64,000 nt of DNA from JBDGYW01 sp964518955 (GTDB lineage Bacteria; Gemmatimonadota; Gemmatimonadetes; Gemmatimonadales; GWC2-71-9), in the NCBI GenBank assembly GCA_964518955.1, contig CAZFHS010000013.1, positions 1-64,000 on the forward strand, in the 5' to 3' direction. Numbering within the stretch: position 1 is the stretch's first letter; the number at the start of each line of letters is the position of its first letter. Position numbers and translations under genes: made by a program. Below the pieces are notes generated by a model, which was given only the letters and a program-made list of their open reading frames with translations, ran no database searches and was not told the origin of the DNA. Positions 50,656 to 58,813 of this stretch are shown in pieces.

Positions 50656-51477
50656 ATGTCCGCTGACAAGACTCCAATTCGCCGCGGTTTGTGGTCGAAA
50701 CAGATAGTCACATTCGCCTGTGCGCTGGCAGCTGTGGCCTTCGCTTGCCAGGGTAGCGGCGCGCAGTCGGACTTCGAGGTTCTGCGGCGTTTCCCGCACG
50801 ACACGACCGCCTACACCCAGGGGCTCGTTTACAGAGACGGCCAGCTCTACGAGAGCACGGGGCAGCTGGGTCGGTCGCAGGTACGCAGAGTGAATCTCGA
50901 GACCGGCCGAGTGGAAGCGGCGGTATCGCTGCCCGACGACCGGTTTGGCGAAGGGCTGGAGCTGCTAGGCGGGAAGCTGTACCAACTGACGTGGCAGACC
51001 AACGTCGGCTACGTGTACGAGGCCTCTACTCTGGCGCTGGTCGACTCGTTCACTTACGAGGGCGAAGGCTGGGGTCTCGCGACGGACGGTACTTCGCTCA
51101 TCATGAGCGACGGCACCGCTCGACTCAGGTACCTCGACCCCGAGACCTTCGAGGTCACCCAGGAAGTCTCGGTAAACGACCAGGGATCGGCGCTAACGAG
51201 CATCAACGAGCTCGAGTACATCGACGGCGTGCTGTATGCGAACATCTACCAGAGCGAAAGGATGGTGCGCGTCGACCCCACTACCGGCGAGGTTCAGGCC
51301 TGGTTCAACCTTCGCGGTCTGCTGCCGAGCGAAGAGCGCAGTCGCAACACCGACGTGCTGAACGGTATCGCATACAACGAGGAGACAGGCCTCCTATTGG
51401 TCACTGGCAAGTTCTGGCCGGCGCTGTTCGAGATTCGGTTGGTGGAGGAGGAGGGGGCCGCGGCGGAGGGTCGGTAG
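50656..51477 (+). CDS. Glutaminyl-peptide cyclotransferase (five-bladed propeller type)
   Basis: 273 residues with a signal peptide (about 15-37, ending GSGAQ). The body matches the plant/bacterial glutamine cyclotransferase family: PHDTTAYTQGLVYRDGQLYESTG, QLTWQ, GEGWGLATDG, INELEYIDGVLYANIYQ, NGIAYN and LLVTGKFWPALFEI. These enzymes convert N-terminal glutamine of peptides to pyroglutamate in the periplasm. Known catalytic Glu in YESTG and NELE contexts is present. Located 25 bases after the CYTH gene. Confidence 0.92.
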   Translation: MSADKTPIRRGLWSKQIVTFACALAAVAFACQGSGAQSDFEVLRRFPHDTTAYTQGLVYRDGQLYESTGQLGRSQVRRVNLETGRVEAAVSLPDDRFGEGLELLGGKLYQLTWQTNVGYVYEASTLALVDSFTYEGEGWGLATDGTSLIMSDGTARLRYLDPETFEVTQEVSVNDQGSALTSINELEYIDGVLYANIYQSERMVRVDPTTGEVQAWFNLRGLLPSEERSRNTDVLNGIAYNEETGLLLVTGKFWPALFEIRLVEEEGAAAEGR

Positions 51478-51759
51478 AGCCCAACCTCGCACGCCGGCGT
51501 CCGATCCCCGCTTCGACGCCCAGCCCCCGAGGTTAGCAGACCCCACGGATTGACAAACCGTTTTACCTCTGGGAGTCCTGTCGCTTGTCACATTCCGCAA
51601 GGAAGCTGGCTTGCCACGAGCAACCGTCCAACCTCTAGCCAAGCCCTTAATTGAGTCGTAATGTAGGGCGGCATGCTGGCGCTCGGAGTCAAGCCAGATG
51701 GCCAACGCTGTTCTGGAACACATGCAACGCCCTAAGCATCCTGGAGACCACGAGAACCC
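51478..51759. other. Intergenic region upstream of the radical SAM gene
   Basis: 282 bases. An isolated TTGACA (51550-51555) lacks a matching -10. No structured RNA or gene is seen. The radical SAM promoter presumably lies here. Confidence 0.35.
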
Positions 51760-53361
51760 ATGACTGAGAGGACCGCAGTGCGCTGTCTACTCATCTTCCC
51801 GGAGTTCACCGCGGGGGCGTTCTGGAACTACCGGGCTGCATGCGAGCTGATGGGAGCGAAGTATCCCGCGAGCCCACTGGGCTTGATCACGGTAGCCGCA
51901 CTGCTTCCGGAGTCATGGGAATGCCGGTTGGTAGACTGCAATGTCGATGAACTAACCGAGGCGGATTTTGATTGGGCCGACATCGTGTTCACAGGTGGAA
52001 TGATCGTTCAGCAAAGCTCGTCATTTGCCCTGATCGAGCAGCTGAAGGCCCGCGGGAAGACGGTGGTGGTAGGAGGTCCCGACGCGACCTCCAGCCCCCA
52101 TCTCTACGACTCGGCGGACTTCCTAATCCTCGGGGAGGCGGAGATAACTCTGCCGCGGTGGCTGGCGGATCGTGAGGCCGGGTGTGCAGAACACATCTAC
52201 GAGTGCCGGGGGGAACGGGCGGACATGGGCAGGTCTCCGGTACCTCGCTTCGATCTGCTGAAGCTCGACCGTTACCTGCACGTGAGCATCCAATACGGCC
52301 GGGGCTGTCCCTTCCAATGTGAGTTCTGCGACATCATCGAGCTATTCGGGAGAGTGCCGCGGCTCAAGTCAAAAGAGCAGATGCTCGAGGAGATCAATCT
52401 GGTCTACGAGTCCGGACATCGAGGCCACGTAGACTTTGTGGATGACAACTTCATCGGCAACAAGCGGGAGGTGAAGAAGTTCCTTCCCGCGCTCCGCGAC
52501 TGGCTGGAGGAACACAACTGGCCCTTCGAGTTCTCCACCGAAGCGTCCATCAACGTCGCGGACGACGAAGAACTCCTGCAGATGATGCAGGACGTCGGCT
52601 TTTTCGTGTTCTTCGTCGGCGTCGAAAGCCCTGATTCGGAAACGCTCGAGGCCTCGCACAAGCGTCAGAACACCGGGCGCTCGCTGGCAGAGAACATAAG
52701 GAAGATCAACTCCTACGGGATCGTAGCCAACTGTGGATACATCATCGGCTTTGACTCCGAGAGGGGCAGTGTCTCGCAAAACATGCTGGACCTGATCGAG
52801 GCCAGTGCCGCACCCGTCAACATGGTTGGGCTGCTCGCCGCTCTGCCGGGAACCGCGCTAACCCGTCGTCTGGCGCGCGAGGGGCGCCTGCCAGATAACT
52901 TTGCCGTCCCAGCGGAGAGTGCAGCGGACCAGTGCACCGGTGGTCTGAACTTCGTCACAAAGCGGCCCCGGGTGGAGATTCTGGAGGACTACCGACGCAT
53001 TGTCGTGGACGCATACGCCCCATGCGCGTACTTCAACCGCGTTGTGCAAATGGCGTCCGGACTCAATTGTCGACAGAAGAAACTCCGGCTCCCTTTGCGC
53101 GTGAAGCTGCGCGAGCTTCGGGGCTTCGGCCGCCTCATCTGGCGCATGGGTGTGAAGAAGGAATACCGCATCGAGTTCTGGCTCACCTTGGCGAGACTCC
53201 TGCGACACAACCCCAGAGGAATTCGCTACGGTGTGAGCTGGATGTCCCTGTACCTGCACTTCGGCGAGTTCATGAAGCAGGTCGTGACACGGGTCGACGA
53301 GGAAATCGAGCTGGCGAGAGCTTCACACCCGATTGACGAAGTAAGAACCGCAGCGCTTTGA
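51760..53361 (+). CDS. B12-binding-domain radical SAM protein (DUF4070 type)
   Basis: 533 residues. An N-terminal Rossmann-like cobalamin-binding-type domain (1-150: GLITVAALLP, VVGGPDATSSP, ILGEAEITLPRWL) without the DxHxxG histidine, a radical SAM barrel with the cluster motif GCPFQCEFCDI (about 187-197), and a 160-residue C-terminal helical domain of the DUF4070 type. Relatives methylate or rearrange unreactive carbons in hopanoids, bacteriochlorophylls and lipids; the exact substrate is unknown. No adjacent pathway genes. A plug-type protein gene follows after 44 bases. Confidence 0.9.
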   Translation: MTERTAVRCLLIFPEFTAGAFWNYRAACELMGAKYPASPLGLITVAALLPESWECRLVDCNVDELTEADFDWADIVFTGGMIVQQSSSFALIEQLKARGKTVVVGGPDATSSPHLYDSADFLILGEAEITLPRWLADREAGCAEHIYECRGERADMGRSPVPRFDLLKLDRYLHVSIQYGRGCPFQCEFCDIIELFGRVPRLKSKEQMLEEINLVYESGHRGHVDFVDDNFIGNKREVKKFLPALRDWLEEHNWPFEFSTEASINVADDEELLQMMQDVGFFVFFVGVESPDSETLEASHKRQNTGRSLAENIRKINSYGIVANCGYIIGFDSERGSVSQNMLDLIEASAAPVNMVGLLAALPGTALTRRLAREGRLPDNFAVPAESAADQCTGGLNFVTKRPRVEILEDYRRIVVDAYAPCAYFNRVVQMASGLNCRQKKLRLPLRVKLRELRGFGRLIWRMGVKKEYRIEFWLTLARLLRHNPRGIRYGVSWMSLYLHFGEFMKQVVTRVDEEIELARASHPIDEVRTAAL

Positions 53362-53405
53362 GTCTTGGTCCATCAAAGAAGGCGCGTTTAACTCACGTAC
53401 GACCC

Positions 53406-54161
53406 ATGGTCAGGTCTCTTTTCGTTGTGCTAGCTCTGGTCGCGTATTCCACCGACATGTCCGGTCAGACACTGCGGGGTGCTGTCCGCGAATCGGGAAC
53501 GGATCGAGCCGTCGGCAACGCAAACATCATTCTGATCAACGAAATCGGCGACTCGGTCGTTACCATTCGCTCGGGAAGTGACGGTGCCTTTCTCACGAGT
53601 ACCGCGCAGTGGGGCTCCTACATCGTCTCTATCACGCGATTGGGCTACTTGCCATTGGCCGCGGGACCCTTTCGGCTGGTTCCAGGCGACACCGTCCGCG
53701 CATCATTTGCGATGTCACCCATCGCCATTGAAATGGAGCCGCTGGTGGTGCAGACAGTGGCGACCATCATGCATCTGCAGGACGCCGGTTTCTACTGGAG
53801 AAAACGGAAAGGCGTTGGCCACTTCGTCGAACCGGAAAAGATCGAGCAGCGTCGAGTGGCCGCTCGGTCGGTGGTGGACTTCATGGTGGGCATACCCGGC
53901 GTGCACCTGGTCGGCGGCCGAACACCCGGCGAAGGCCGCATGGTGCAGATGCGCCGCTGCGGATACCCCCGAGTATTCGTTGACAACGTACTGATGTTTG
54001 ACCCGACCTGGCGCACGGGCGCCCTAGAAGATGTGGTCTCGGTGGACGGAATACTCGCGATCGAGGTATTCCGCGGCCCCTCTGAAGTGCCAGCACGTTA
54101 CAGCGGGGCCGAGTCTGCTTGCGGAGTGGTTCTGATTTGGACGGACCGTAGGGCGCGGTGA
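53406..54161 (+). CDS. Carboxypeptidase-regulatory domain plus TonB-plug-like protein, no barrel
   Basis: 251 residues. Signal peptide from ATG 53406 (MVRSLFVVLALVAYSTDMSG), a carboxypeptidase-regulatory sandwich (about 20-100: LRGAVRESGTDRAVGNANI, GAFLTSTAQWGSYIVSITRLGY) and a plug-like domain (105-245: VVDFMVGIPGVHLVGG, VFVDNVL, AIEVFRGPSEVPARYSG, CGVVLIWT). TonB receptors continue with a 22-strand barrel here; this one stops, cleanly, after the plug. It may be a soluble partner or decoy of true receptors. A similar regulatory domain is in the gene at 6098. Confidence 0.75.
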   Translation: MVRSLFVVLALVAYSTDMSGQTLRGAVRESGTDRAVGNANIILINEIGDSVVTIRSGSDGAFLTSTAQWGSYIVSITRLGYLPLAAGPFRLVPGDTVRASFAMSPIAIEMEPLVVQTVATIMHLQDAGFYWRKRKGVGHFVEPEKIEQRRVAARSVVDFMVGIPGVHLVGGRTPGEGRMVQMRRCGYPRVFVDNVLMFDPTWRTGALEDVVSVDGILAIEVFRGPSEVPARYSGAESACGVVLIWTDRRAR

Positions 54162-54229
54162 GGAGGGAGTACGGGCACCGCAGTTTTCATGTGCAATGTT
54201 CCAAGACAACGCTGTGCACGCTGGCTGGT

Positions 54230-54631
54230 CTACTCAGCCCATGATTCTGTTGTGAGACCTGTCACGGCTCGGAAGTGAGCGTCACGCGTCACAAGAGTCA
54301 TGTCGTGGCGAACGGCAAGAGACGCGATCCAGAGATCATTTTCCGGAATCGGGGTGCCTTTGGATCGGAGATCTGCTTTGAGACGGCCGTAGCGTTCAGC
54401 ACTGACACGGTCACAGGCAACAACTGCGGCATCACTCGCTAGCGCGTCGATGCGTTTGATATTGAGTCTTGGCTGGCGAGACCTGTGCGCCCCGTAGTAG
54501 AGCTCTCCAAGGACGATACTTGGCAGATATACCTGTGCTTGGTGGGCCACTCTCACGACGATTGCGGCCTCACCACCCAGCAATCCGATGACGATATTTG
54601 TATCGAGGAGAAAACTACCAGGCTTCGGCAT
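54230..54631 (-). CDS. vapC: VapC-type PIN-domain toxin ribonuclease
   Basis: 133 residues. The PIN acidic residues are all present: Asp9 in LLDTN, Glu in LGELYYGA (about 43), Asp in ENDLWIA (about 97) and Asp in TRDAHF (about 115). VapC toxins cut initiator tRNA or other RNAs when their antitoxin is lost. ATG 54631 gives the standard N-terminus; a start ten codons upstream is less likely. It overlaps the upstream antitoxin gene by 17 bases, the usual VapBC layout. Confidence 0.9.
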   Translation of the reverse strand: MPKPGSFLLDTNIVIGLLGGEAAIVVRVAHQAQVYLPSIVLGELYYGAHRSRQPRLNIKRIDALASDAAVVACDRVSAERYGRLKADLRSKGTPIPENDLWIASLAVRHDMTLVTRDAHFRAVTGLTTESWAE

Positions 54632-54833
54632 CGACGCCCTCACAATCAGCGTCGATGGCACGGACCATCTCCTCCAGGTCTTCGGCGGGTATCAGGTTCA
54701 CATGCGGTAAAAGAGCACTCCCGCTGGCCGACACATCGACTTTCTCGACATACGCCAGCGCTCTCCGTTGATCAGCCTGTGCAAGCCGTCGAAAGCGTGA
54801 AACCAGGTCGTCGGGGATTGGGTTCGTCAACAT
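54615..54833 (-). CDS. Putative VapB-type antitoxin
   Basis: 72 residues, acidic C-terminus (EDLEEMVRAIDADCEGVDAEAW) that would wrap the toxin, and an N-terminal helical region (IPDDLVSRFRRLAQADQRRALAYVEKV). No classic AbrB or RHH motif is clear, so the DNA-binding type is uncertain; the assignment rests on size, charge and overlap with vapC. Confidence 0.7.
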   Translation of the reverse strand: MLTNPIPDDLVSRFRRLAQADQRRALAYVEKVDVSASGSALLPHVNLIPAEDLEEMVRAIDADCEGVDAEAW

Positions 54834-55016
54834 GCACCTCCAAGCACAAAACTATGGATTCCAGGAGTGTTCTTCCAGTACGATGGAGGAGTTGCTCTGT
54901 CGCTACCTAACCAAAACGTCCCTTATCGGTACAAGAAAATGCACTATCCGGTTGCGACGTTGGTCTACAACAGATTGAAGAGACAGCCGGATTCTAAAGC
55001 TGGGAAAGGACACATA

Positions 55017-55038
55017 TAGGGCGGCGCGGACCGCCCTA
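55017..55038 (-). terminator. Hairpin after the ETF:quinone oxidoreductase gene
   Basis: TAGGGCGG (55017-55024) pairs with CCGCCCTA (55031-55038), eight perfect pairs and a six-base loop, two bases beyond the stop codon. The following minus-strand tail is only mildly T-rich. Confidence 0.6.
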
Positions 55039-55040
55039 CC

Positions 55041-56702
55041 CTACATCCTCTTATACGCCGGCCCCGCCCCACCCTCTCGCGGCGTCCACCGCGGTCCTAA
55101 CACGTCCGTCGCTTTGCAGTCCACGCAGTTGGGTGGGTTGATCGTGAGCTTGCCGTCTTCCACTTCGTACACCGCGGCCGGGCAGAGGTGTGAGTAAAAC
55201 TCGGCAACGTCTGCGTCGACACCTTCCTCTGGGATGAGGTGACAGGGAATGTCGTCGCGCGTGATGTTGCCCGACTTGTAGACCGCGTCGACCTTGCTGA
55301 TCGTAAACGTTCCATCTGGCGAGAACGGTTTCGAGGCTACCACCTTCTTTGGAACGTCTGCGTCGGGCTCCATCTTGATCTTCCGACCCGGGAACCGGCC
55401 GCCGGTCAACGTCATCAGGCCGGCTTTGATCGAACCGCGGTAGAAGCCCTTGTTGAACGCCAACCTGACGTTCCGTGTCTTGTGGAGATCTTGGATGATA
55501 TACGAGTCGTCGAGCAGCCGGTCGTACTTGTGGAGCACCTTGGCCGAATGGTCGTCTGCCTTGAGCGCGCCGAAGATCGCCTGCGCGGCATAAACGCCCG
55601 ATTGCATGGCGTAGTGCACGCCCTTGAGCGAGGGCACATCCACCAGACCGATGGAATCGCCGAGCATTACAAGACCGTGACCCGAGCGCCGCGACGGCAC
55701 CGAGTAATAACCGCCCTCGGGAATCGTCTTGGCACCCCACTCGATCATCTCGCCGCCGTCCAGATAGGGCTTGAACAACGGGTGCTGCTTCATCTCCTGC
55801 AGCATCTCGTGCACGTCGATGTTGGTCTCGCGGTAGTCGAGCCCCACGACCAACCCCAACGAAACGACGTTCGACTCGAGCGGATACATGAAGCTGCCGC
55901 CGAATGCACTGTTTGGAAGCGGCCACCCCATGGAATGAATGACCTTGTCGAGCGGCTTCTTGGTCTCCCACAGCTCTTTGACGCCGAGTGCATAGATCTG
56001 CGGATTTTCGGCCTTGATACGCTGCCAATCCATGTACGCCTGTGCCAACAAACCGCGAGAGCCCTCGGCGAGCGCCGTGACCTTCGCCAAAATGTCGCTG
56101 GCGGGCATATGGTTGGAGCCCGGGTTGCCGTCGCGGTCGAGGCCAGTAGCCACCGTCTTGACGCCGATGACCTTCTCGCCATCGACTCGCAATGCACCTG
56201 CAGGAAACCCGGCGAAAACGTCTACGCCCGCTTCCTCTGCCTTCTCTCCCAGCCAGCGCACCAACTCGCAGACAGACACCACATAGTTGCCGTGGTTCTT
56301 CATCGCCGGCGGTGTCGGGATTCTGATTGCGCGTTTCTTGCGCATCAAATAGACCGACTCTCCGGTGACCGGCGTGCCGAACGGGAGATCTTCGTCTTTC
56401 AAATCGGGGAACAGGGTGCGGAACGGCCGCGGGTTCACGACCGCTCCCGACAACGAGTGCTCGCCCAGCGCCCCTGCTTTTTCGAGCACACCGATACCCA
56501 CCTCGCCGAGCCCACCGCCCTTCTCGTTGTCCTCCTTGATCAAACGAGAGAGCATTAGCGCGCCTGCCAATCCGGCCGGCCCTCCTCCCACGAAGAGGAC
56601 GTCCATGTCGATGCTTTCTTCGTCCGGCGGACTCGAGTCGATCAACGCGTCCTGCGGCAGCGGTTTCTGGAATTCGGCGGGTGTTATCGACGTGCGTGTC
56701 AC
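55041..56702 (-). CDS. Electron transfer flavoprotein:ubiquinone oxidoreductase
   Basis: 553 residues from GTG 56702, which has CGAGGG six bases upstream; a TTG two codons earlier also fits and would overlap etfA. FAD-binding GGGPAGLAGAL, the quinone/FAD regions GEHSLSGAVVN and MLGDSIGLVDVPSLKG, and a C-terminal ferredoxin-like region. In known ETF-QO the [4Fe-4S] cluster is bound by CP(A)xVYE and NCxHCxTCD. Here the first motif is intact (LCPAAVYE) but the last reads NCVDCKATD: the third cysteine of CxxCxxC is Thr. It passes electrons from ETF to quinone. Last gene of etfB-etfA-etfQO. Confidence 0.94.
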   Translation of the reverse strand: MTRTSITPAEFQKPLPQDALIDSSPPDEESIDMDVLFVGGGPAGLAGALMLSRLIKEDNEKGGGLGEVGIGVLEKAGALGEHSLSGAVVNPRPFRTLFPDLKDEDLPFGTPVTGESVYLMRKKRAIRIPTPPAMKNHGNYVVSVCELVRWLGEKAEEAGVDVFAGFPAGALRVDGEKVIGVKTVATGLDRDGNPGSNHMPASDILAKVTALAEGSRGLLAQAYMDWQRIKAENPQIYALGVKELWETKKPLDKVIHSMGWPLPNSAFGGSFMYPLESNVVSLGLVVGLDYRETNIDVHEMLQEMKQHPLFKPYLDGGEMIEWGAKTIPEGGYYSVPSRRSGHGLVMLGDSIGLVDVPSLKGVHYAMQSGVYAAQAIFGALKADDHSAKVLHKYDRLLDDSYIIQDLHKTRNVRLAFNKGFYRGSIKAGLMTLTGGRFPGRKIKMEPDADVPKKVVASKPFSPDGTFTISKVDAVYKSGNITRDDIPCHLIPEEGVDADVAEFYSHLCPAAVYEVEDGKLTINPPNCVDCKATDVLGPRWTPREGGAGPAYKRM

Positions 56703-56704
56703 AA

Positions 56705-57670
56705 TCAACCCTCGCTTAGCTTCTTGACCTCTTCGGTGAGCGCCGGCGCAACTTCCATCAGATCGCCCACGATCCCATAGTCAGCGACCTTGAAGATCGG
56801 CGCATCGGGATCTTTGTTGACTGCCACGATGACCTTAGAGCCACGCATGCCGGCCAGGTGCTGAATGGCACCAGAAATGCCGAGGGCGATGTACAGATTA
56901 GGACTCACGGTTTTTCCAGTCTGGCCGACCTGCTCGGAATGAGATCTCCAACCGTTGTCGACCACTGCTCGAGAAGCGCCAACGGCGCCGTTCAGAGCGG
57001 CCGCAAGCTCTTCGACGACATTGAAGTCGCTCTCTTCTTTGATGCCGCGCCCACCCGACACTACGATGGCGGCCTCGGACACATCCAGAACCGCAGTTTC
57101 GGGCTCTTTGACGTTTACCGTTGTCGCGCGTGCCGAATCTCCGGCCTCAGGTACAGCAACTTCCTCGACCGCACCAGCTTTACCCGCCTCGACCGGCGCA
57201 AAGGCATTGGGAGGAACCGAAAGCACGCAGGGGGATGCCGTGATCTTTACAGTGGCGATCGCTTTGCCCGAGTACATCGGACGCGTGATGGTGATCTCGC
57301 CCGAGCCCTCTAGGCTCTTCACATCGTTGAAATACGGTGCGCCCAGCCTTGCGGCGATCCGCGGACCCAGGTCGCGGCCCATCGCCGTGCCCGCAATCAA
57401 CACCGCAGCACGATCGCCTGCGGCGCCGGCCGCGATGTAGGCGTACCGATGAGCCTGGTACAGCTGCAAACTGTCGTCGGCAGCCACCAGCACCTTGTCG
57501 GCGCCGGCGCCACCCAGGCCGTCCACGTTCATACCGCCGGGGCCGATCACGAGAGCGTGAACTTCAGCGCCCATTCCGTCGGCCAGCGTACGCGCAGCGC
57601 TCAAGACCTCGTGAGAAACACGCTTCACTTCGCCGTTTCGCTGTTCTAGCACAGCCAGTATCGCAGCCAT
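56705..57670 (-). CDS. etfA: Electron transfer flavoprotein subunit alpha
   Basis: 321 residues, normal length. The C-terminal FAD domain has GASRAVVDNGWRSHSEQVGQTGKTVSPNLYIALGISGAIQH and NKDPDAPIFKVADYGIVGD. With EtfB it accepts electrons from acyl-CoA and related dehydrogenases. The start overlaps the etfB stop by one base (TGATG) and its stop abuts the ETF-QO start, so all three are translationally linked. Confidence 0.97.
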   Translation of the reverse strand: MAAILAVLEQRNGEVKRVSHEVLSAARTLADGMGAEVHALVIGPGGMNVDGLGGAGADKVLVAADDSLQLYQAHRYAYIAAGAAGDRAAVLIAGTAMGRDLGPRIAARLGAPYFNDVKSLEGSGEITITRPMYSGKAIATVKITASPCVLSVPPNAFAPVEAGKAGAVEEVAVPEAGDSARATTVNVKEPETAVLDVSEAAIVVSGGRGIKEESDFNVVEELAAALNGAVGASRAVVDNGWRSHSEQVGQTGKTVSPNLYIALGISGAIQHLAGMRGSKVIVAVNKDPDAPIFKVADYGIVGDLMEVAPALTEEVKKLSEG

Positions 57671-58422
57671 CAGAGCACCTTCGCTTCGTTCTTGAGTGCA
57701 TCAACGAGAGCCGGCACCGCATCTGGGCCCTCACCCACTATCCGACCTTCCTTGCGCTCTGGCGGATAAGCCAGCGCCGTGAGCTCCACGCCACTCGCTT
57801 CCAGAGTGACATCCTTTTTCTCCAGAGGCTTCTTCTTCGCCATCATGATGCCCTTGAGCGCGGGATAACGAGGCTCGTTGAGCCCCTTCTCGGTCGTGAG
57901 AATGGCGGGCAGCGAAAACTCGACCACCTCGACGCCGCCCTCGACTTCGCGCTCGGCGGTACCCTTGCCGTCGGCGATCTCGAGTTTCGAGATCGAGCAA
58001 ACGCAGGGCAGCTCCATCAGCTCCGCAACCATCGGCCCGACCGCGTGGCAACCGTCGTCTACGGCCAGCTTGCCGAACAAGACCAGGTCGTACTCGCCGG
58101 CCTTCAATTCGGTCGCCAACGCCTTCGCGACGGCCAAAGAATCCGGCGCAGCCACGTCCGCCTTGAGCAGAATGCCCTTGTCGGCACCCATCGCCAGCGC
58201 GGTGCGCATCGTTTCCTGGTTGGCATCGGTACCGAGCGATACCACCACGATCTCGCCGCCACCGGCCGCTTCCTTCAATTTGAGGGCTTCTTCAACGGCG
58301 TATTCGTCGAAAGGATTCAGCACGAACTTGACGCCGCTCTCCTCGATCGATTTGCCGTCGCCACCGATTTTGATGCGGGCCTCGGTATCGGGTACCCGCT
58401 TCACACAAACAGCGATTTTCAC
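57670..58422 (-). CDS. etfB: Electron transfer flavoprotein subunit beta
   Basis: 250 residues from GTG 58422 (site AGAGG five bases upstream); an ATG eight codons upstream is in frame but spoils the canonical KIAVCVKRVPDTEA start. AMP-binding features include LFGKLAVDDGCHAVGPMVAELM and the signature LPAILTTEKGLNEPRYPALKGIMMAKKKP (recognition loop region). It heads the ETF operon. Confidence 0.97.
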   Translation of the reverse strand: MKIAVCVKRVPDTEARIKIGGDGKSIEESGVKFVLNPFDEYAVEEALKLKEAAGGGEIVVVSLGTDANQETMRTALAMGADKGILLKADVAAPDSLAVAKALATELKAGEYDLVLFGKLAVDDGCHAVGPMVAELMELPCVCSISKLEIADGKGTAEREVEGGVEVVEFSLPAILTTEKGLNEPRYPALKGIMMAKKKPLEKKDVTLEASGVELTALAYPPERKEGRIVGEGPDAVPALVDALKNEAKVL

Positions 58423-58511
58423 CGTAACCTCTTGGTCAAATTGCACTTAAAGTTGAACACCACGTCGCAAGGTAAATTGCGGGGCAGCCGCGTGGTAGGG
58501 CGCGCGAGACG

Positions 58512-58727
58512 CTATCCTTTGCTGCGGCTCGGAGGGTACCTCTCGTCCCCGTTGTCTGCCCGATCCCGCTTGTGCGTGCCGTCGCAAAACGGTGCATTGC
58601 CCGAGTTGCCACACCGGCACAGCCAGGTATCGCCTTCAGTCGGGATCACGTTCCCATCCGGGTCGACCAACTCGATCTCGCCGATGACACGGTAAGGGCC
58701 CCGGTAACGCATTTCGATTCTAGTCAT
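58512..58727 (-). CDS. CDGSH-type iron-sulfur protein
   Basis: 71 residues. One CDGSH motif, CRCGNSGNAPFCDGTH (residues 37-52), which binds a [2Fe-2S] cluster through three Cys and one His. The N-terminal half (GPYRVIGEIELVDPDGNVI) is the beta strand part found in bacterial members. Small redox or cluster-transfer proteins of this family are often near electron-transfer genes; here it follows the ETF operon (89 bases). A poly-G quadruplex-type motif lies 38 bases upstream of the start. Confidence 0.92.
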   Translation of the reverse strand: MTRIEMRYRGPYRVIGEIELVDPDGNVIPTEGDTWLCRCGNSGNAPFCDGTHKRDRADNGDERYPPSRSKG

Positions 58728-58764
58728 GGTTGGGTTCTCTTTGTACTTGGAATTCGTCCAGCTA

Positions 58765-58800
58765 CCCTTTCCCTTTCCCCTTTCCCCTTTCCCCCTTCCC
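58765..58800 (-). promoter_or_regulatory. G-quadruplex-type motif in the CDGSH leader
   Basis: Minus strand carries six G runs (3, 5, 4, 4, 3 and 3 G) separated by AA or AAA within 36 bases, satisfying the G3+ N1-7 rule for an intramolecular quadruplex. It lies between the polX stop (58814) and the CDGSH start (58727) on the coding strand, so it would be in the transcript. Confidence 0.7.
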
Positions 58801-58813
58801 TCTGCACCCCTGC

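Noticed and set aside
54868..55018. A frame open for about 50 codons between the antitoxin and ETF-QO genes
   Set aside because: It has no ribosome site, its only ATG gives 26 residues, and I recognise no family. It could be a gene fragment, but this cannot be supported.
55239..56558. A 439-codon open frame opposite the ETF-QO gene
   Set aside because: Antisense shadow; no ribosome site, no recognisable motif, and extreme Arg/His/Leu content.
57337..58695. A 452-codon open frame opposite etfA and etfB
   Set aside because: Antisense to two strongly supported genes and spanning their junction; no motif.
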